64,000 nt of DNA from Cinclus cinclus (Eukaryota; Chordata; Aves; Passeriformes; Cinclidae). The position numbers and the translations under genes are program-made. The DNA lies in NCBI RefSeq assembly GCF_963662255.1, contig NC_085056.1:11830123-11894122 (forward strand), in the 5' to 3' direction. The notes beneath the pieces were generated by a model that saw only the letters and a program-made list of their open reading frames with translations, searched no databases and was not told the origin of the DNA. Positions 14,600 to 25,816 of this stretch are shown here, piece by piece. Positions within the stretch are counted from its first letter, which is position 1. Each line of letters opens with the position of its first letter.

Positions 14600-15641
14600 A
14601 ATTTAAATTCCAGTTTCAAAGGAATTCAGCTATGACCTGGATTTTAATTTTCTTGGGGATTTCACTAATGCTTGAGGGTGGAAATCTGGTACATTTTCAG
14701 CATATTAAATACCTGTTTGTGTCAAAGTAGTCATTAGGTTTCTAACTGATTTGATTACAGTACAGTGTTATAGTAAAGGGTATATCTGGATATTTATCAT
14801 CTTTAGTTATGCTAGCCTTAGAATATGATTTCTGCATTTTCATTAGTGGGGCACACTACCTAAATATTCCTCAGTTTTGAAACCACTTAATTATCCTGTC
14901 ATTGGTGCAACATTATTCAATTTTATATTAAAATTGTTTTCCTGGAGACCTAAACTAGATTCAAATAAACTGTTCATTTTTGGCAACCAGGAAGAAATGG
15001 AGTCCTTGTAAAAATCAGACTTTGGAGTGAGGAAGTTGGCGATTTTTTTCATTAGTTTCATAGGGCTCATTGTTCCTATTCTGGAAACTTTATAGCTGCA
15101 ATCACCTACGGCTAGAGTCTGATTTTTACTGAGGTGCTATAATAATTATACTAAGTACTTTCTGTTTGTTGCTGACAAACAACAATCCTTGAATGTCACT
15201 TAAGGAAAATAGAAACTTTTATATTGTGGCTTAGTTTCCAAAACTTCATGGTCTGAGTTCTCAGAAATAAGTGGAATATATTCATTAAATGAACCCAAAT
15301 CAAACAAACAAACAAAAAACTTACTCTGGGTTTTGCCTATGAGCAAGAGATCTCTCAAAATCTTAGGCTTACTCACAGAGATGTGATAAAATATTTTGCT
15401 AAGAAACTTAAGTATGACTTACTGAGAACTGAAGGTTGACAAGTTTAAATACTGTAATAGCAAAACAAACAAACAAAAACCTTTCAGTTCACTTGTGGAT
15501 TAGTAGTTAATACTCTAAAATCCACAGGCTATGGCTATCTGTACTGTTATAATCCAAAAGAAGAACTCTACTTTTTCTGTTTTTTCAAAGGAAGATCTTA
15601 ATCACCTCTTTGTAAGCAACCAAACCCCTTATTAAAAGTCG

Positions 15642-15822
15642 GGGCCCAATCCTCCCTTGAAAGCATGGCCCCAGCAAACTGTGGGCTTTGATCCTAAATT
15701 GAGAACAACAGCTACTGAAGGTAACAGTATGTGATTAAGGACTGCAAAATTTGGGCCACTGACATTAGTGAGACTGACTGCTCATGTGAGTAAAGAACAA
15801 TTTCGTAAGAGTAAGGCCCATT
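15642..15822. repeat. Decayed old sauropsid repeat with GGGCCCAAT / AAGGCCCA ends
   Basis: The segment starts GGGCCCAATCCT and contains TGCAAAATTTGGGCC, GTGAGACTGACTGCTCATG and GTGAGTAAAGAACAATTTCG before ending AGTAAGGCCCA. This order of words (GGCCC-rich ends, 'CTCATGTGAGTAAAG' interior) is one I associate with an ancient dispersed repeat in turtles, crocodilians and birds. I cannot give a family name. It may be two abutting copies. Confidence 0.5.
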
Positions 15823-16581
15823 ATTATGTTTGGTAGTTGTGTTCTTATTAACTCTTCCTCATTCTTCAGCTTAAATAGGCTGAGCAACATTAATGTGTTG
15901 TCAATATCAACATTTATCAGTGGGAAATAGAGTAAAAATGACTGCTGTAATTTTCTTTCGCTTTTTTAATTATTACAATTTCTGTTTATAGCATAGATGC
16001 TATATTCTGTTAAAACAGTAGATTAATGATACAGTTCCTAGTCTTGCTCTTCAACATAATATTTTAAAATAACTTACTGACAATCTGAGTAATTAAACGT
16101 AGTTTTCTGTTAACATTCCATTGTTCTCACAGACATATAAATTGTTTTCCTGCTGTTCAAAATGCGTCCCAGTAAGAGGGACCTGGAGAGTTGGGATCAG
16201 CACAGGGTGCTCCTGTGAAGAGGGAAGGAGGTAATGGAACATTCTCCCCCAGTTCTCCTGTACAATCGAGGGCAAAATTAATATAACATTAACAACTGGG
16301 CTCTTCATTGAGCTCTACAACCAAACCAGAGTAAGAGCCATTCTCCTAAGAGAATTTGGGTTGTCCCCCTCCTTAGGAGCTGGGAGGTCCCTCAGACGAC
16401 CCAGAAGTTCTCTCTGAATGTAAGAATGTAGGTAGAAGTGCTACCCTGGAAGCTTTAGGGTGCTAACATTTGTGGGGAGAGTGTCTGAACTAGGTTGATA
16501 ACTGTAACTTCAGTTTGCCTGCAGAATGAGGCATTGTGACAGCTCTGACACTGAAGAACTAGAAATATCTTTTGAGCTTTA

Positions 16582-16599
16582 AAAATAAATAAATAAATA
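16582..16599. repeat. (AAAT)n microsatellite
   Basis: There are about four tandem copies of AAAT/AATA. A similar short tract occurs near 9105-9118. Confidence 0.85.
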
Positions 16600-17165
16600 G
16601 GCAGATATTTAACTTGGTTTACCTGAACTTTGTAAAAGCCTTGCAGTGGTACATCTCTGATTTCAGATTTTTGTGTTTGTCGCAAATACAAAATGTTGAA
16701 AGAGCCTGGAGCTTAACAGCTTAGCTCTTTGCTTTGAGAGGAAATAGAATTAGAACCTGCATGTGCTTGGCTTATACTTCATAATACATTTTATTATTAC
16801 AATTATAAATTAGGCCCCTGGCCACAAAAATACAGCATAACTAAAAACATAACTAACCAAGGTAAATCGATGCCTTCCCTAATATATTTTGCCATCACAG
16901 AATACTAGAGACTGCCTCTCACTCTGGGCCCTCCACTTTTAAGTGGGTCTGTTGGCACAAGATTACAGTGCTGTAACTAGTCTAGGGCTTGAATCTGAGC
17001 CACACTTTGGTTTCCATCCATTCATCACCACTGGAGGGTCTTGTAGGCTTTTGGCCGACTTTCACCTTCTACAGGTGGTGAAAGGCCAGCTGCAAGATGT
17101 GTTTGTTCTCATTAGCTGTGCAGTAAGCCCTGAGCTTTTCAGTGCTAGTGATGGAAGAGAGATAA

Positions 17166-17167
<2 letters not shown>

Positions 17168-17198
<31 letters not shown>
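17168..17198. repeat. (TG)n microsatellite, about 15 units
   Basis: This is an uninterrupted alternating purine-pyrimidine GT tract. It is a potentially polymorphic marker and a sequence type capable of forming Z-DNA. Confidence 0.95.
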
Positions 17199-17199
<1 letters not shown>

Positions 17200-17344
17200 T
17201 TGCACATCCTTCCACACTGGTATTCAGTAGCACTGGGACTCAGTGGTGCAGGAGGCAGACCTTTGCTTACCATTCTCCATAGGATCAGCAGTTAGAAAGC
17301 CTGTGATTAGTGACACAGTCCTGTTTTCTGGATATTATGCAGTT

Positions 17345-17430
17345 ATCCAAATTTTTCAAAATGGGAGTAGTAATACTACCCCACCAACTTGTGCCTGATG
17401 ACTGCAATCATGAATGTTTCTGAGGAGAGA
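17345..17430 (+). repeat. Possible MIR-like (CORE-SINE) fragment
   Basis: The stretch TTTTTCAAAATGGGAGTAG followed by TAATACTACCCC matches, from memory, the diagnostic MIR core (TTTCCCCATCTGTAAAATGGGGATAATAATACTACC, here abbreviated and mutated). The remainder is too eroded to align by eye. Confidence 0.45.
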
Positions 17431-19683
17431 CAGTTATTTGAATCAAATTGGTTGTCTTCTTTGTAACTTCAGCTTATCTTGTGAAAATACTGTCAGAATA
17501 ATATATGCTTCCTTTATAACCAAGAAGTTCTACTCTTGATCGATAGGACTTACTTTTCATTTGTCAGCTTAATGAATTATTAGTCTTCCAGGGTTTTTTA
17601 GTACATTTCAGACTCTTTTTATGCAGCAGACAGCTGTGACAAGCTGAGATGGAAAACTAGCCTGAGCCCTGGTGCTAAATGGGGACTGGTACTCTTAGAT
17701 TTCACTGGGTACTCCTTATTTATATAACTAAGGTGGAAGTACTTGGACTAATGCCAGCAGCTGGAGGCAGAAGTGATGCTGGAGAGTGCCCTGGTGCTTG
17801 GGCTTGACACTGACACAGCAATTATACCTGGGAACTTGCTGTAGTGCAGCCCTGGCAGGAGGCTCCAGGGCTGGGAGGTATCTCCTTTGCAAGAGGAAAG
17901 GTTCCAGCAGCGTGGCAAAGAGCCTTGGGGACTGGTGTTCCCAGAAGTTTCAGAGCTGAGGTTTCAAAGCCACAGTACATGACCTGTGCCCCTGCCCTGC
18001 CCATGCAGCCCTGCAGCTCCACAGAAACTGGAGTTCATGGGGGCTGGGTTGGGCTGCTCTTCCAGTTGTGTACAACAAGATGGATCATCAGAAAATCAGA
18101 AAATGACGCTTTCCCTGTTTGGCTTTTCTGCCCTTGAGTGACAACATTAAGTGCTTTTGCATTGTTCCCTCAGGATTTTATCAAACAAGGGTTTTTTTCC
18201 TTTGTGTTTTGTTTTGCTTTTTGGGTTTTTTTGTGAGTTTATCCCTAGTCTGGGTGCAAATGAGGAAAATGAAGATTTCACATTCAGTAAGTTGGTTATG
18301 TTCCATAAACATTAACTATGCATGTTAGAGCTGTCCTAGGGCAACCCTGATGTGCACACAGTAGTGTTTTCATCTTTTCTATAAATATTTGTAGTTGACC
18401 ATGCATTTCAATAGAGCATTCCTCTCTTTTGACTTTGCCCTTTAATTTTTTTAGCTTGTTCAACTAATTTGCACAGAAGGGGGAAGACATTTTTATGGAA
18501 AAGGTAAATTGCAAACACGACTCTGTGTGTAGATATGTGTGGATGTAGTAAATCTGCTGAAAATCTGTTTATGGATTTTGGTGAAAAGGCATTGTCTCTG
18601 CTTTTATGAAGATTATGAAATCTTTGGAGTTTTGTTTATCTATGTACGAAGTTCTGTGGGAGGAAAAAAATGCGAGAATGGCAAGGAAACACCATAAGCA
18701 AAAAGTTTGCTTCAGTTCTATTATTGCATTCTAAAAGTCATATTCATCTTCTTTCATTTCCTCAGTGAACACTTCCTCCCATGTTTATATGCTACTATAT
18801 TTCAAAACTTTTTTGCCAATAAAAGGAATTCTTCTGATGTCATTCATGTTGGAAATACTTTTCTGCTCCTGATATTCCAAAATGCCAGGGTGTGTTTGAG
18901 TGCCCTAGACTTTTGGAATAGACAGAAAAATTCTGTGAACCACAGAAAAATGATTGTCCAGTAGTAGTGAAATAAAAACTTACAGGACTGAGGATTAACA
19001 TTTTCCAATTCCTATAGTATAATACTTTATACCATGATATAATTTCTTGTTTTTGTTCAAGTATTGGCTAAGCCAGCAGTCAGAGCGCCCTAAACTGGGA
19101 AGTCCCAAATCTGGGCAGGCATTTTGGCAACGTACTTTGACTGGATCCTAAGTACAATCCTTGTATTTGTTTACTAATAAAACAACAGAAGTTCTTCAGT
19201 GAAAACAAACCAAAATTGTGATTGTTTTTAATCAGTGGCAGGTCTACTTAAAAGCTTAAAATTATTTGACATTTGCATAGGTCCCTTGCATGATACTAAC
19301 TTCATTACAGTCTTTGTAAAATAACTCAAATTTGACACATAAAATAGCATAATATTTCCCTAGGTTCTACCCTCTGTAAGGTTATGGCAATTTTGTATCT
19401 GGATTCAGATCTCTAATATCTTTAATTGAGCTACGTTCCAGAATGCTAATCTCTCTGTAATTTTAATAGCTACTATTGCATTAATTATGTGAAAAGTCTG
19501 TGCATTTCAAACAATTGTTTTAGACGTAAGCATAGGAAAGCTTTAGTTATGTATGGAGAGTGTACGGTTGTAGTATTCCTTTTTTCTAAAGGAATAATTG
19601 AACATTACTGGTCTGGTATCACTGTCTTTTCATTTGTCTTTCATCACTGTGCCTTTCAATACCATTCATCTATGGACTAATGC

Positions 19684-19742
19684 AATGCCTGCCGAAGTCA
19701 ATAGAAGTCATTCAGTTGACATCAATGAACAATGAATCAGCC
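19684..19742. repeat. Decayed 'GAAGTCAAT' hairpin repeat of sauropsids
   Basis: GAAGTCAATAGAAGTCATTC is followed by AGTTGACATCAATG and then AATCAGCCCC. The two arms (GAAGTCAAT and a mutated ATTGACTTC) and the terminal ATCAGCCCC correspond to a hairpin-like repeat I recognise from reptile and bird genomes (arm consensus about TGAAGTCAATGGGA, ending GGATCAGGCCC). The family name is not known to me. Confidence 0.55.
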
Positions 19743-20259
19743 CCTTTAAAAAGAAGGAACTAGAGTTTACAAGAGTTAAACAGAGCAGTGAGGAAAAACA
19801 CTCTGAGGCAGGAATTGTGACTTCTCCTGTGTCCACACAGCACCTGGCACTTCCCTGACAGTCAGAACAGTGACAAAATGACCAATTCTCAGTCTCCACT
19901 GGTGGCTCTGATAAGGGAAGGCAGTTTTACCAGGCAACATCTGAATTGTTTTCCTGTGCAAAGCCGTAGCAGTTATCAATAATTGCAATACACAGTAAAA
20001 ATCTGTTCATATGGGTGTCACTGATGCAGATGTTGAAAATATTTGTTTAATTGCTTCTGCCCAGTCTTTCCAAAGAACTCACCTTTCTATCAGTCTTTCT
20101 TTGCTCTGATTAAGTTGTAATCACTCCAAAGCAGGTTCAGAAGCTCCCCCTCCTTCCCTCAAAGAGATGGTGTTTGCTTTATACCCAAATGTGACATTGC
20201 ACACTGGTGCAATCGAAAGAGGCTGCAATGATCAATTGAGGGCCCAATCAAAGCCTCAC

Positions 20260-20490
20260 AGATAGGCAGCCATTCGTCGCTGTTTGATATAAAAGGTGTT
20301 TTATTTCTCATCACTTTTTTTGTCACTGAAAGAATGCTTCCTACGTGCAGATTAATTAAAGTGTAAACATTAAATATTGATTGATGCATTATCAGCATGG
20401 AGCAGTTGCCTCCACTCAGATTGATTCCTGCAGTGATTTATTGTCATATTTGTGGAGTCATTTCACTTGACAACAAAGAGAAATAGCCTG
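20260..20490. promoter_or_regulatory. Candidate enhancer: forkhead and PBX-HOX motif block
   Basis: Motifs visible on the + strand are TGTAAACA (20362-20369, a perfect forkhead word), ATTAATTAA (20351-20359), TGATTGAT (20378-20385, PBX-type) and TGATTTAT (20434-20441, PBX-HOX type). They lie in about 80 bp of otherwise non-repetitive sequence. The block is AT-rich but not low-complexity. Enhancer identity and conservation are inferences from motif density only. Confidence 0.35.
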
Positions 20491-20649
20491 CTCCCTCTAC
20501 CTTTCAGGCTTGTTTCTGGCACTTGCAGTGCACCTCCTCATCCTCAGTGACTCCCATTTTTTGTCTGCTAGAACTAACGCAGTGTCACCATATTTTCGGT
20601 AAAGAACCTTATCTCTTCTTATTTTGGCGTTTGTATAGTAAATTATAGT

Positions 20650-20900
20650 TCAGTGAGAAGCTCTCAGACGTGTGCTTTCAAATGGAACATCTCTGGTTAA
20701 CACTTCCACCCCGTGCCCCGCACAGCTGCCTTCCGTGACCCTGCTCGGGCACAACTTTGCAAGGACAGTTTCAAATAATTCAAATTCACTCACTGCCAAC
20801 TTGACAGAAAGGTGAACTTTCAAGAGAGTAACATTGTTCAGGTCAGTGCTACGGCTAAATTATCCAATTAATTACTCTGAGTAGGAGCATGGCCATACAC
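20650..20900. promoter_or_regulatory. Candidate conserved noncoding block
   Basis: This is unique sequence of mixed composition with several retained CpGs (for example near 20669, 20711, 20735 and 20746) in a CpG-poor surrounding, plus homeodomain-type TTAATTA at about 20869. Retained CpGs in desert DNA are a weak sign of constraint. I could not test conservation. Confidence 0.25.
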
Positions 20901-23900
20901 TAGACTATCAATTTAAGAATTTCAGGTTTTTACTCTCATTTTTGAAAAGAGTCTTCCATTTAATTCTTTAGGAGCATTTAAAATAAAGCAAAGTTTTGTG
21001 GGATGTTATTGAGCATCTGGATTAGAATTTTTTTCAAAAATAGGATTCATTTTCTGTAGGTTTTGGAAGTGGATTGAAATGAGATGCTGTTCCAAACCCC
21101 TTCCTCTTCTCCCTGAAAGTCTTTAATGTTCTTATTCTGTATTCATCTATGTCAGGGATGGCTATTGCACAGCACCACATGTTGTGATAATCTGCTGCAC
21201 GCAGCCATCTGTGCCAGTAGAAGCCAAAGCCCTGAAGTCAGGTATTTGTTCCAGACTGCTGCAGTCCCTCCTTCTCCGTGTTTTCACCAGGCTGATGGTC
21301 ACCCAGCCTGTCTGCAGCCAGAAGCTGCCTGGAGCTGCCCTCAGCGACCCAATCAGCTACAAGAGAAAACCATTTGTGGAATTGCTTTGTTCTGCAGGAA
21401 CAAAACTTAATCTCTTACATACATGGCTTTCATTTACCACTCAGGGAATTAGACTACTCAAAGTCTGCTGAAGTCAAATGTGTGAGCAAGACCACAAAAA
21501 TATGTAATAGGCAACTGGTGATTTTGATTCAGTCAAGCAGCAAAACATTAACCTTTGGTCACAGTAGCAAGGAATGCTAAACTTGTGAATTTACTGCAGC
21601 AGATAATTTCACTCCTATACCTGCAGGAGATCGTAGGAGTGGTTTCCTACACAAGGAGAGGCTGTGCCAAACTGACTTTCTAAGAATGGTGTGCTATGAT
21701 TTCTCTGAAGGGCTGTTGCAAACATGGTGTGAGACTTCATTAAGATAGGTATGCACTTGTACTGCTGCCATTCCTGCCCATCCCTGTCCCTCCCAAGCAC
21801 TTGCCCAGCAGCACTTTTATTTAGGATGTTTTGATATTTTACAGATGTATCCAAGCCTGGGAGAAAAATGCTGCTGTTCTAGGTACTTCCCCCCTATGCC
21901 TTTCCTACCAGATGTTCTTCCTGTGCTCCTGCTCTGTTGTTTTCCGTTCCAAACAAAAATTCTTGGTCTTTGCATCAGCTTGCTGATAACTGGGCAGTCA
22001 CACCTGAATTTGACACTCCTGAAATTAAAAAGCGAACAAACCAACCTTAAGGTATTGTAAAATGTACTCATCTGGGTCTCTTCAAAACAGTGCTCTGGCA
22101 AATCACTTTTCCCCTGATCTTCGTTTGCTTGCCCTTCCTACCCTCTGAACACTGTGGCTGTCACTCTGTGTCACACTGTCACCCTGATTGAAGTTGTCAG
22201 CTCTGCCAGGAGAGGACCTTGCCTTCCTGTTTGTCCCTACCCAGCTGTGCAAGCCAGCACTGCTGAAAATGCAGTGCCACAAGACTGCTCTGAACAAAAC
22301 CTGCCATAATTTTTGTAGATTATATTTACTCTTTCGTACAACTTTTCAAAGCTCCTAGTGCATTTTGTGAATAAAATGTTCTTAAAGGTCTCTATTTTCA
22401 GATGAAGGCTTTCATCAGCTGTGAAAAGGAACTTTAACACTTTTCATATGACTGATAATTCTAGCAAATAATATTCAGTTGGCATTGCATTATCATCACT
22501 TAGCACGGCACAAAAAACGAATTAAGAGAGGTCTCTGTTGCAAAGGACCTGAGAAGCATGCGAAGAACTGTTCCCTCTGGGACCATCAGAGCATCTTTGA
22601 AAACAACAGGAAAGCTTCTGCTGGCTTCAGTGGGCCCAGGCCCTCCTGGGTGGCTTACAGAGGTGCTTACACTCACTGGAACTTGGACTAATTGTCACTT
22701 GCATGCAGCCACCAATGGCTCCCAGAAGGAAGCAGCCTCAAGGAAGAGCTAAGGGCTGTGACTGATGCGGTTTGTCCTGGTGTAAGTTACCCTGAAGTGC
22801 TCTTGGTAGCTGCAGGCACCTTCTCAGCTGCTTGTGTGGATCTTTGTTATTTTTCAGAGCAGTAAATTGCCACAACTGGAGTTACTCTGGGCATGCTGCT
22901 GCTGGGAAGAAGCAGCAAAAGCCAAGTCTGTGTTTCTCTCGACCCCACAAGAGCTGCTGACCAGCTGTGGTGGGCAGCTACAGAGAATGAGCAGATATTA
23001 GGAATATTTGGGGAAACCATGGAACAGAGAATAGAAAAGAGATCTCTTTCAAAGCTACTAAAATAACTTTGTAAAAGCATCCTACGATTTAATATTTCTC
23101 AAATACCATCCTCCTGGGCTGGGTTCTGGAAGGAACCAGGTATTTGTGAAGTGAGCTGTTCCCTCGGCATGCCTCAGTGCTCCTCAGTCTTATAGAGCTG
23201 TTGTAGAAGTCATACAGCAGTCAACAATGAAAATTTTAAATAATTTAATTTGTTTTGATATTTTAAATAAGAAGAAAACTTGCTTTTTTCCTTTCCCAGA
23301 ATCATTCTTTTCCCAGGTTGGAAAGATACATGTCTTAGAGTACTTCTCTTGAATTCTGATTAGCATTTCCTTTAACCATGGACAATTAAATCTGACATGA
23401 CGGGACACAAAAAGATGTTTGTTAAGTATTTAGAAAGCTCCGTACTGACCTAGATGCTGGGATTTTAGATATGTTCATATAACAGGGATTATAAACCTGT
23501 CCTAAGGACTCAAACTCAAAAGAAGCTCCCCCACAAAATTTAAAAAAAAAAACAAAGAAAGAAACAAAATTGTAATGATAAATGTAAGCTGTAGAAGGCT
23601 GCAGCCCTCCCTGTTTTCCTGAAGAGACTGTCTGCTCTACACTAGGGGTTGGATATTAATTCAAACCAGTCTGCTAATTTTCTATATGAAGGTACAGTCA
23701 TATGACCATTTTGACCAAATAGACTCTGCTATGAATTTAGATTAGAATATTGATGCAAATTACCCAACTGTTTTCTTGTATAAGACCAGCCAGATGAATA
23801 CTGTTGCCCTAAATTGTGATATTTCCCCTACAAAAATGAGTTTACTATTTTTGAGGCAACAATTACAGGTTGCATGAAAATGGTGTGTTATTTCCTGAAA

Positions 23901-25799
23901 TTGTATGTAATTTATTTTTAAGAGTTTGAAACAGAGTTTTGAAGTTAAATGCGTATCATCTTCGTAACTGCTCAAATCATGTTATTTTACATTTCCTGAA
24001 ATACCTTTGAAGTTAAATGCAAATAAGGGGAAAATAAATTACAACTTGTGGAGTGACCAGTGCCTGATTATATGCAGTATAATTAACTCCATCCTTCACA
24101 TAATGTTTGTCTTAATACTTACCCCATGTACATCAGAATCATTGAAATGATTGGTGTTTCTTTGCTTGGGGAAAGCACTTAACTTTGTTCATAAAGTGGA
24201 CCTTTTTATTCTCTTTCAGGTCATGGGGATTTAACATTTTAAAAATACTGATTCAAAATATATTTAATGTTAATAATCAGCAGCTACAAGTCAAACAGTC
24301 AAATTGCTCAAAATAGTCTTTTCTGTTCATTGTTAATTCTTATTTACTTACAGTACTTTGCCTTTGCAAGAATTTATGTGATTTAGTATTTTAATTTGAA
24401 TGTTATTATATTCAGAACCATAACATAGATTGATAAGGCACATTTATCCTTTCTTTGCCTGTTCTGTAATCTACAAACAGAGGTGGTATTTCAAATTAAC
24501 AAACTTCTGTTAGAAGAAACCATTTCAGTCCAAAAAGAAGCTTCTTCATTCTTAGACTATTACTTGCATTATGACAGAAATTAGCATTTTTGTGACCGGT
24601 AATGAACTGTGTCTCCTCATGCTATAAATAAGATTTGGCAGCTACAGCTGAAGTTAACTGTATCTCGAGGTCTAAGTTTTTTATTTATAGCTTTTTGCAT
24701 TTGTTAATGACACTGTGGAGTGCAGGGATGCAGACAATAAAGAGCACAAATAAAACCTGTGTCTCATGTCTACAGCCCTGTTCCATTTTTTTCCTCCAGT
24801 GGCATCAAGAGGTTCCTCAAATTTTTCCAGTGCTTGGGAATCTCTGGGGTCCGTGTGCGAGTCTTTGACGCTGTTAACAATTTCAATCTGCACCATTAAA
24901 GCTGCATTTTCTAACCATGCCCTGGTAATTGTTGCAAGGACTTAGACAAGTAAGACTATCCAAAGGCATCAGTAAGGTCAAAGCGTGGTAGAAAGAGCTC
25001 TGATTTTATCCTGGAGATTGATGCTTGTATCACCTTTTTTTCGATTCAGCAGCTGGGGTTATAAAATGTACTTGCAATCACTGATAACATGTTAGATCAG
25101 ACAACAAGTGGAGTAACACAGTATTTTATACACTCCGGGTAGTTTTAACTAATGCAACAATAAATCAGTGAAGGCAGAGGTCTTTTGTAAATTTTAATGA
25201 AAATTCAACGGCTGAAAATATAGTTACTTCTGGCTGAAGTTCTAGAAATATGAATTTGCTTCCATTCTTTAAAGCTGTAAAAATTGTTTTAACTACAAAC
25301 TTGCTGGTAAGGCAGTAAAGAAGAAAGCAATAAAAGAAGAGACAGCACATCCAATATACTATAATTAGTTCATCATTGGTTATAAGGAAACTGATGGGAG
25401 GGGGCCAGACAGTAAAATGTACTTTGAGTTAGCTGTAAAGAGTTCCCTTTCTGATTACCATCTAAAAAATTCTCTGTACATGAATGAGACAAAAGTTGAT
25501 TGAATGGGCCCATTGTGCCTTTTCATAGAAATAAAGCCATGATAAAATTTAAAAATATTTACCAGCTAATCAATAAATCACTTTTTTTTTTTTTTGCAAG
25601 TCCAGAAAGTCTGGTAGAGAACTTTTTCTTCCACAGATTATTATAGGTTTTGAAAAATATGTTTTTATATTGTTGCAAAATTGCAGTTATATATAGCAAG
25701 CCTAGCTGAAGTTCATTAAATGAGTGTCACAATGGGGAAATGAGGGTATAGAAATAAAGAATACTAAAGAATATAAATATGCTGCTAAATTTCTACAGC

Positions 25800-25816
25800 A
25801 TCTTTCTTTCTTTCTT
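25800..25816. repeat. (CTTT)n microsatellite
   Basis: There are four tandem CTTT units. Confidence 0.8.

Larger units (their letters stand above)
1..15640. other. Intergenic desert, distal 5' flank of SALL1
   Basis: I find no gene here. Both strands are AT-rich and interrupted by stops every few tens of codons. None of the short open frames gives a recognisable domain, and none has a credible exon structure. The content is simple repeats (listed separately), scattered AATAAA words expected from base composition, and one weak old-repeat match near 10.9 kb. The longest open frame (7694-8200, 168 codons, +) is Lys/Leu-rich, resembles nothing I know, and is treated as chance. Confidence 0.75.
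15823..20259. other. Intergenic desert with microsatellites and old repeat fragments
   Basis: No gene is supported. A mildly GC-richer patch at about 17.64-18.06 kb has open frames on both strands, but they have no recognisable domain and no island-level CpG content. The supported features are the AAAT and TG repeats, a MIR-like fragment and a decayed hairpin repeat, listed separately. Confidence 0.7.
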
